A DNA stretch of 64,000 bases from ZC4RG30 sp035556135. Its GTDB lineage: Bacteria > Pseudomonadota > Gammaproteobacteria > Steroidobacterales > Steroidobacteraceae. The number at the start of each line of letters is the position of its first letter. Position 1 is the stretch's first letter. Location: NCBI GenBank assembly GCA_035556135.1, contig DATMFO010000003.1, forward strand, positions 868,001-932,000, given 5' to 3'. Position numbers and translations under genes: made by a program. A model generated the notes under the pieces. It was not told the origin of the DNA and searched no databases. It worked only from the letters and a program-made list of their open reading frames with translations. Positions 62,077-64,000 of this stretch are shown here, in pieces.

Positions 62077-63423
62077 TCAGATGACACCGAAGGCCAGCAT
62101 GGCCTCGGCCACGCGCCGGAAGCCCACGATGTTGGCGCCGAGCACGTAGTTTCCCGGGCTGCCGAACTCTTCGGCCGCGCCATGGCACTCCTGGTGGATG
62201 CCGCGCATGATCCCGTGCAGGCGCTGCTCGGTGTATTCGAAGCTCCAGGCATCGCGGCTGGCGTTCTGCTGCATTTCCAGCGCCGACGTGGCAACACCGC
62301 CGGCATTGGCGGCCTTGCCGGGCGCGAAGGCCACGCCTGCCTCCGACAGCAGATGGATGCCATCGGGCGTAGTGGGCATGTTGGCTCCCTCGCCCACGGC
62401 AATGCAGCCGTTGGCCAGCAGGTGGCGCACGCCGTCGGCATCCAGCTCGTTCTGCGTGGCACAGGGCAACGCCACCTGGCAGGGAATCTTCCACAGCGCA
62501 TCCGCCGGCAGGCATTGCGCGTCGGGACGCTGCTCCACGTAGTGGCGCAGGCGGCCGCGCTCCACTTCCTTCAACTGGCGGAGCACCGCGAAATCCAGGC
62601 CCGCCGGGTCGTATACAACATTGCTGGAGTCCGAGCAGGCGACCGGTCTTGCGCCCAGCATCTGCAGCTTGCGGATGGCATGCAACGCCACGTTGCCCGA
62701 TCCGGAAACCACGCAGGTCTTGCCCTCGACCGATTCCCCGCGTGCCCGCAGCATCTCCTCCACGAAGAACACCAGGCCGTAGCCCGTGGCTTCACGGCGT
62801 ACCAGCGCCCCGCCCCATTCCGGGCTCTTGCCGGTGAGCACTCCGGACTCAAAGCGGTTGGTGATGCGCTTGTACTGTCCGAACAGGAAGCCGATCTCGC
62901 GCGCCCCCACGCCGATGTCGCCGGCGGGCACGTCGGTGTATTCGCCGATGTGGCGGTACAGCTCGGTCATGAAGCTCTGGCAGAAGCGCATCACTTCCCC
63001 GTCGGACTTGCCCTTGGGGTCGAAATCGGCGCCACCCTTTGCACCGCCGATGGGCAGCCCCGTGAGCGCGTTCTTGAACACCTGCTCGAAGCCCAGGAAC
63101 TTCACGATGCCCAGGTACACGGACGGGTGGAAACGCAGCCCGCCCTTGTAGGGCCCGAGCGCGCTGTTGAAGCCCACCCGGAAACCGCGGTTGATCTGCA
63201 CGGCGCCGCGGTCGTCCTGCCAGGGCACGCGGAAGATGATCTGGCGCTCCGGCTCGCAGATGCGCTCGATGATCTTCTGGTCTGCGTACTGCGGGTGCTT
63301 GCGCAGCACTGGACCCAGCGTGCCGGCGACCTCGCGCACGGCCTGGTGGAATTCGGCTTCGCCACGGTTGCGGCGGATGACGTCGTCGATGATCTGCTCG
63401 ATGCGGGCGTGGGTCTGGGGCAA
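62077..63423 (-). CDS. gdhA: NADP-type glutamate dehydrogenase GdhA
   Basis: 448 residues from TTG 63423, matching the ~447-residue family length; GTG 63486 would add 21 residues and would start on a CCGGCC/GGCCGG hairpin. Signatures: QINRGFRVGFNSALGPYKGG, PIGGAKGGADFDPKGKSDGE with the catalytic-region Lys, DVPAGDIGVGAREIGF, and nucleotide-binding VVSGSGNVALHAIRKL with GSGNVA rather than GFGNVG, the NADP-type pattern. It fixes ammonia into 2-oxoglutarate. A promoter lies about 260 bases upstream. Confidence 0.93.
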   Translation of the reverse strand: MPQTHARIEQIIDDVIRRNRGEAEFHQAVREVAGTLGPVLRKHPQYADQKIIERICEPERQIIFRVPWQDDRGAVQINRGFRVGFNSALGPYKGGLRFHPSVYLGIVKFLGFEQVFKNALTGLPIGGAKGGADFDPKGKSDGEVMRFCQSFMTELYRHIGEYTDVPAGDIGVGAREIGFLFGQYKRITNRFESGVLTGKSPEWGGALVRREATGYGLVFFVEEMLRARGESVEGKTCVVSGSGNVALHAIRKLQMLGARPVACSDSSNVVYDPAGLDFAVLRQLKEVERGRLRHYVEQRPDAQCLPADALWKIPCQVALPCATQNELDADGVRHLLANGCIAVGEGANMPTTPDGIHLLSEAGVAFAPGKAANAGGVATSALEMQQNASRDAWSFEYTEQRLHGIMRGIHQECHGAAEEFGSPGNYVLGANIVGFRRVAEAMLAFGVI

Positions 63424-63683
63424 TTTGGTTCTCGGATGTGGAAGTGGTGGCCGGACCCGTGAGGGCCCAGCGAGGGAAGCTGGCACCGGCCGGGAACGGC
63501 CGGCGACGGGGCTTCTAGAGAACGATCCCTCGTCTCGGGCTGCGCATGGGCAGCTCCGGTGGACATGAATGCGGATTCACGCCCGGCACGACGGCAGGGC
63601 CCGCGACCGGGGAAACCCGGGCAGGAGCGGCCGGAACCTTGCCGGCTGACGCTGTGGACCGAACCGCGTACATGTCGGGATCG

Positions 63684-63711
63684 AGCATAGTAATTTGAGA
63701 GGCCGAGTCAA
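63684..63711 (-). promoter_or_regulatory. Candidate sigma-70 promoter of gdhA
   Basis: On the minus strand TTGACT (63711-63706, 5/6) is followed after 16 bases by TATGCT (63689-63684, 4/6). This would give gdhA a leader of roughly 250 bases. Confidence 0.45.
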
Positions 63712-63726
63712 GGCGCACCGCAAGCC

Positions 63727-63755
63727 TTGTTGCAGCGGGTCAGCTTCTGCATAGT
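63727..63755 (+). promoter_or_regulatory. Candidate sigma-70 promoter of tex
   Basis: TTGTTG (63727-63732), 17-base spacer, CATAGT (63750-63755), 27 bases before the GTG start of tex. Weak match to consensus (-35 3/6, -10 4/6). Confidence 0.3.
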
Positions 63756-63782
63756 TCGCGTCCCTTTTTTCCGTCGCCACTG

Positions 63783-64000
63783 GTGCCCTCCTTGCTGCCC
63801 CCGATTGAAATCCGTCTTGCGAATGAACTTGCGGTCAGGCCGGCACAGGTCGAAGCCACCATTGCGCTGCTGGACGGGGGTGCGACCGTGCCCTTCATCG
63901 CGCGCTACCGCAAGGAAGCCACCGGTGGCCTCGATGACGCGCAGTTGCGCACGCTGCACGAGCGCCTTGGCTACCTGCGTGCGCTGGAAGAGCGCCGCGC
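63783..64000 (+). CDS. tex: Transcription accessory protein Tex (N-terminal part only)
   Basis: The first ~72 codons from GTG 63783 (TTG 63792 is an alternative); the gene runs off the window. IRLANELAVRPAQVEATIAL, then LDGGATVPFIARYRKEATGG and LDDAQLRTLHERLGYLRALE are the family's invariant N-terminal helices. Tex is a large (~770 residue) RNA/nucleic-acid-binding protein with YqgF, HhH and S1 domains, none of which are visible here. No strong ribosome-binding site precedes either start. Confidence 0.85.
   Translation, partial: MPSLLPPIEIRLANELAVRPAQVEATIALLDGGATVPFIARYRKEATGGLDDAQLRTLHERLGYLRALEERR

Larger units (their letters stand above)
63424..63782. other. Intergenic region between gdhA and tex
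   Basis: About 359 bases without a gene. It holds a CCGGCC-6-GGCCGG inverted repeat (63486-63503), a candidate gdhA promoter at 63684-63711 and a candidate tex promoter at 63727-63755; short open frames here lack sites or family features. Confidence 0.6.

Noticed and set aside
63424..63486. 21-residue N-terminal extension of GdhA from GTG 63486
   Set aside because: The family begins near TTG 63423, and the GTG lies on a hairpin with no ribosome-binding site; kept only as an alternative.

Overview
The window is a GC-rich bacterial chromosome segment. Housekeeping gene orders place it in Gammaproteobacteria, probably near the Xanthomonadales/Nevskiales side (inference): pncC-recA-recX-alaS-csrA; bamD divergent from rluD-pgeF-clpB; sucD-sucC beside pilS-pilR. 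I see no phage, insertion sequence, CRISPR array, rRNA or tRNA. Codon use and base composition look uniform by eye.

Region 1 (1-22210) is a large exopolysaccharide/surface-glycan locus. It opens inside an EpsF-type chain-length determinant and its EpsG partner, followed by two GT4 glycosyltransferases, an asparagine-synthase-like amidotransferase and a heparinase II/III-family protein. It then alternates strand in blocks: an AlgD-like nucleotide-sugar dehydrogenase with a GT4; an exported lyase-like protein with an ATP-grasp enzyme; a PLP decarboxylase with a beta-propeller GINT1-like protein; an acyltransferase-like membrane protein with a GT4; and a methyltransferase, O-antigen ligase/polymerase and Wzx-type flippase. 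Together these could make, polymerise, flip, trim and decorate an acidic extracellular polymer. No exosortase or initiating sugar-phosphate transferase is visible, so the locus probably continues upstream.

Region 2 (22339-28873) is the core block csrA, alaS, recX, recA (with a perfect LexA box), pncC and a nucleotide-exchange-type transporter. Region 3 (28904-35034) runs on the plus strand: a DHA2 drug-efflux protein, a GH15 glucoamylase/trehalase-like enzyme and mutS. Region 4 (35049-42652) is an oligopeptide ABC transporter operon with a fused double ATPase, an alpha/beta hydrolase overlapping aspS, and aspS. Region 5 (42754-48831) holds an aldehyde dehydrogenase, a four-repeat DUF4397 lipoprotein with a structured leader, a glutamine-synthetase-like/class III aminotransferase pair, and an FmdB zinc ribbon with a basic tail.

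Region 6 (48883-64000) holds clpB with a sigma-32-like promoter, a ZIP transporter, pgeF, rluD, bamD, nadE, sucD with an unusual histone-H1-like C-terminal tail, sucC, pilS, pilR, gdhA and the first part of tex.

Points most worth a second look: the Lys/Ala-rich tail on SucD and the comparable tail on FmdB; the ATP-grasp/decarboxylase/propeller/lyase group in the glycan locus; possible leaderless expression of clpB, bamD and rluD; and the hairpin that would hide the ribosome-binding site of the DUF4397 lipoprotein. Starts were chosen from ribosome-binding sites and family alignments recalled from memory. No database search was possible.
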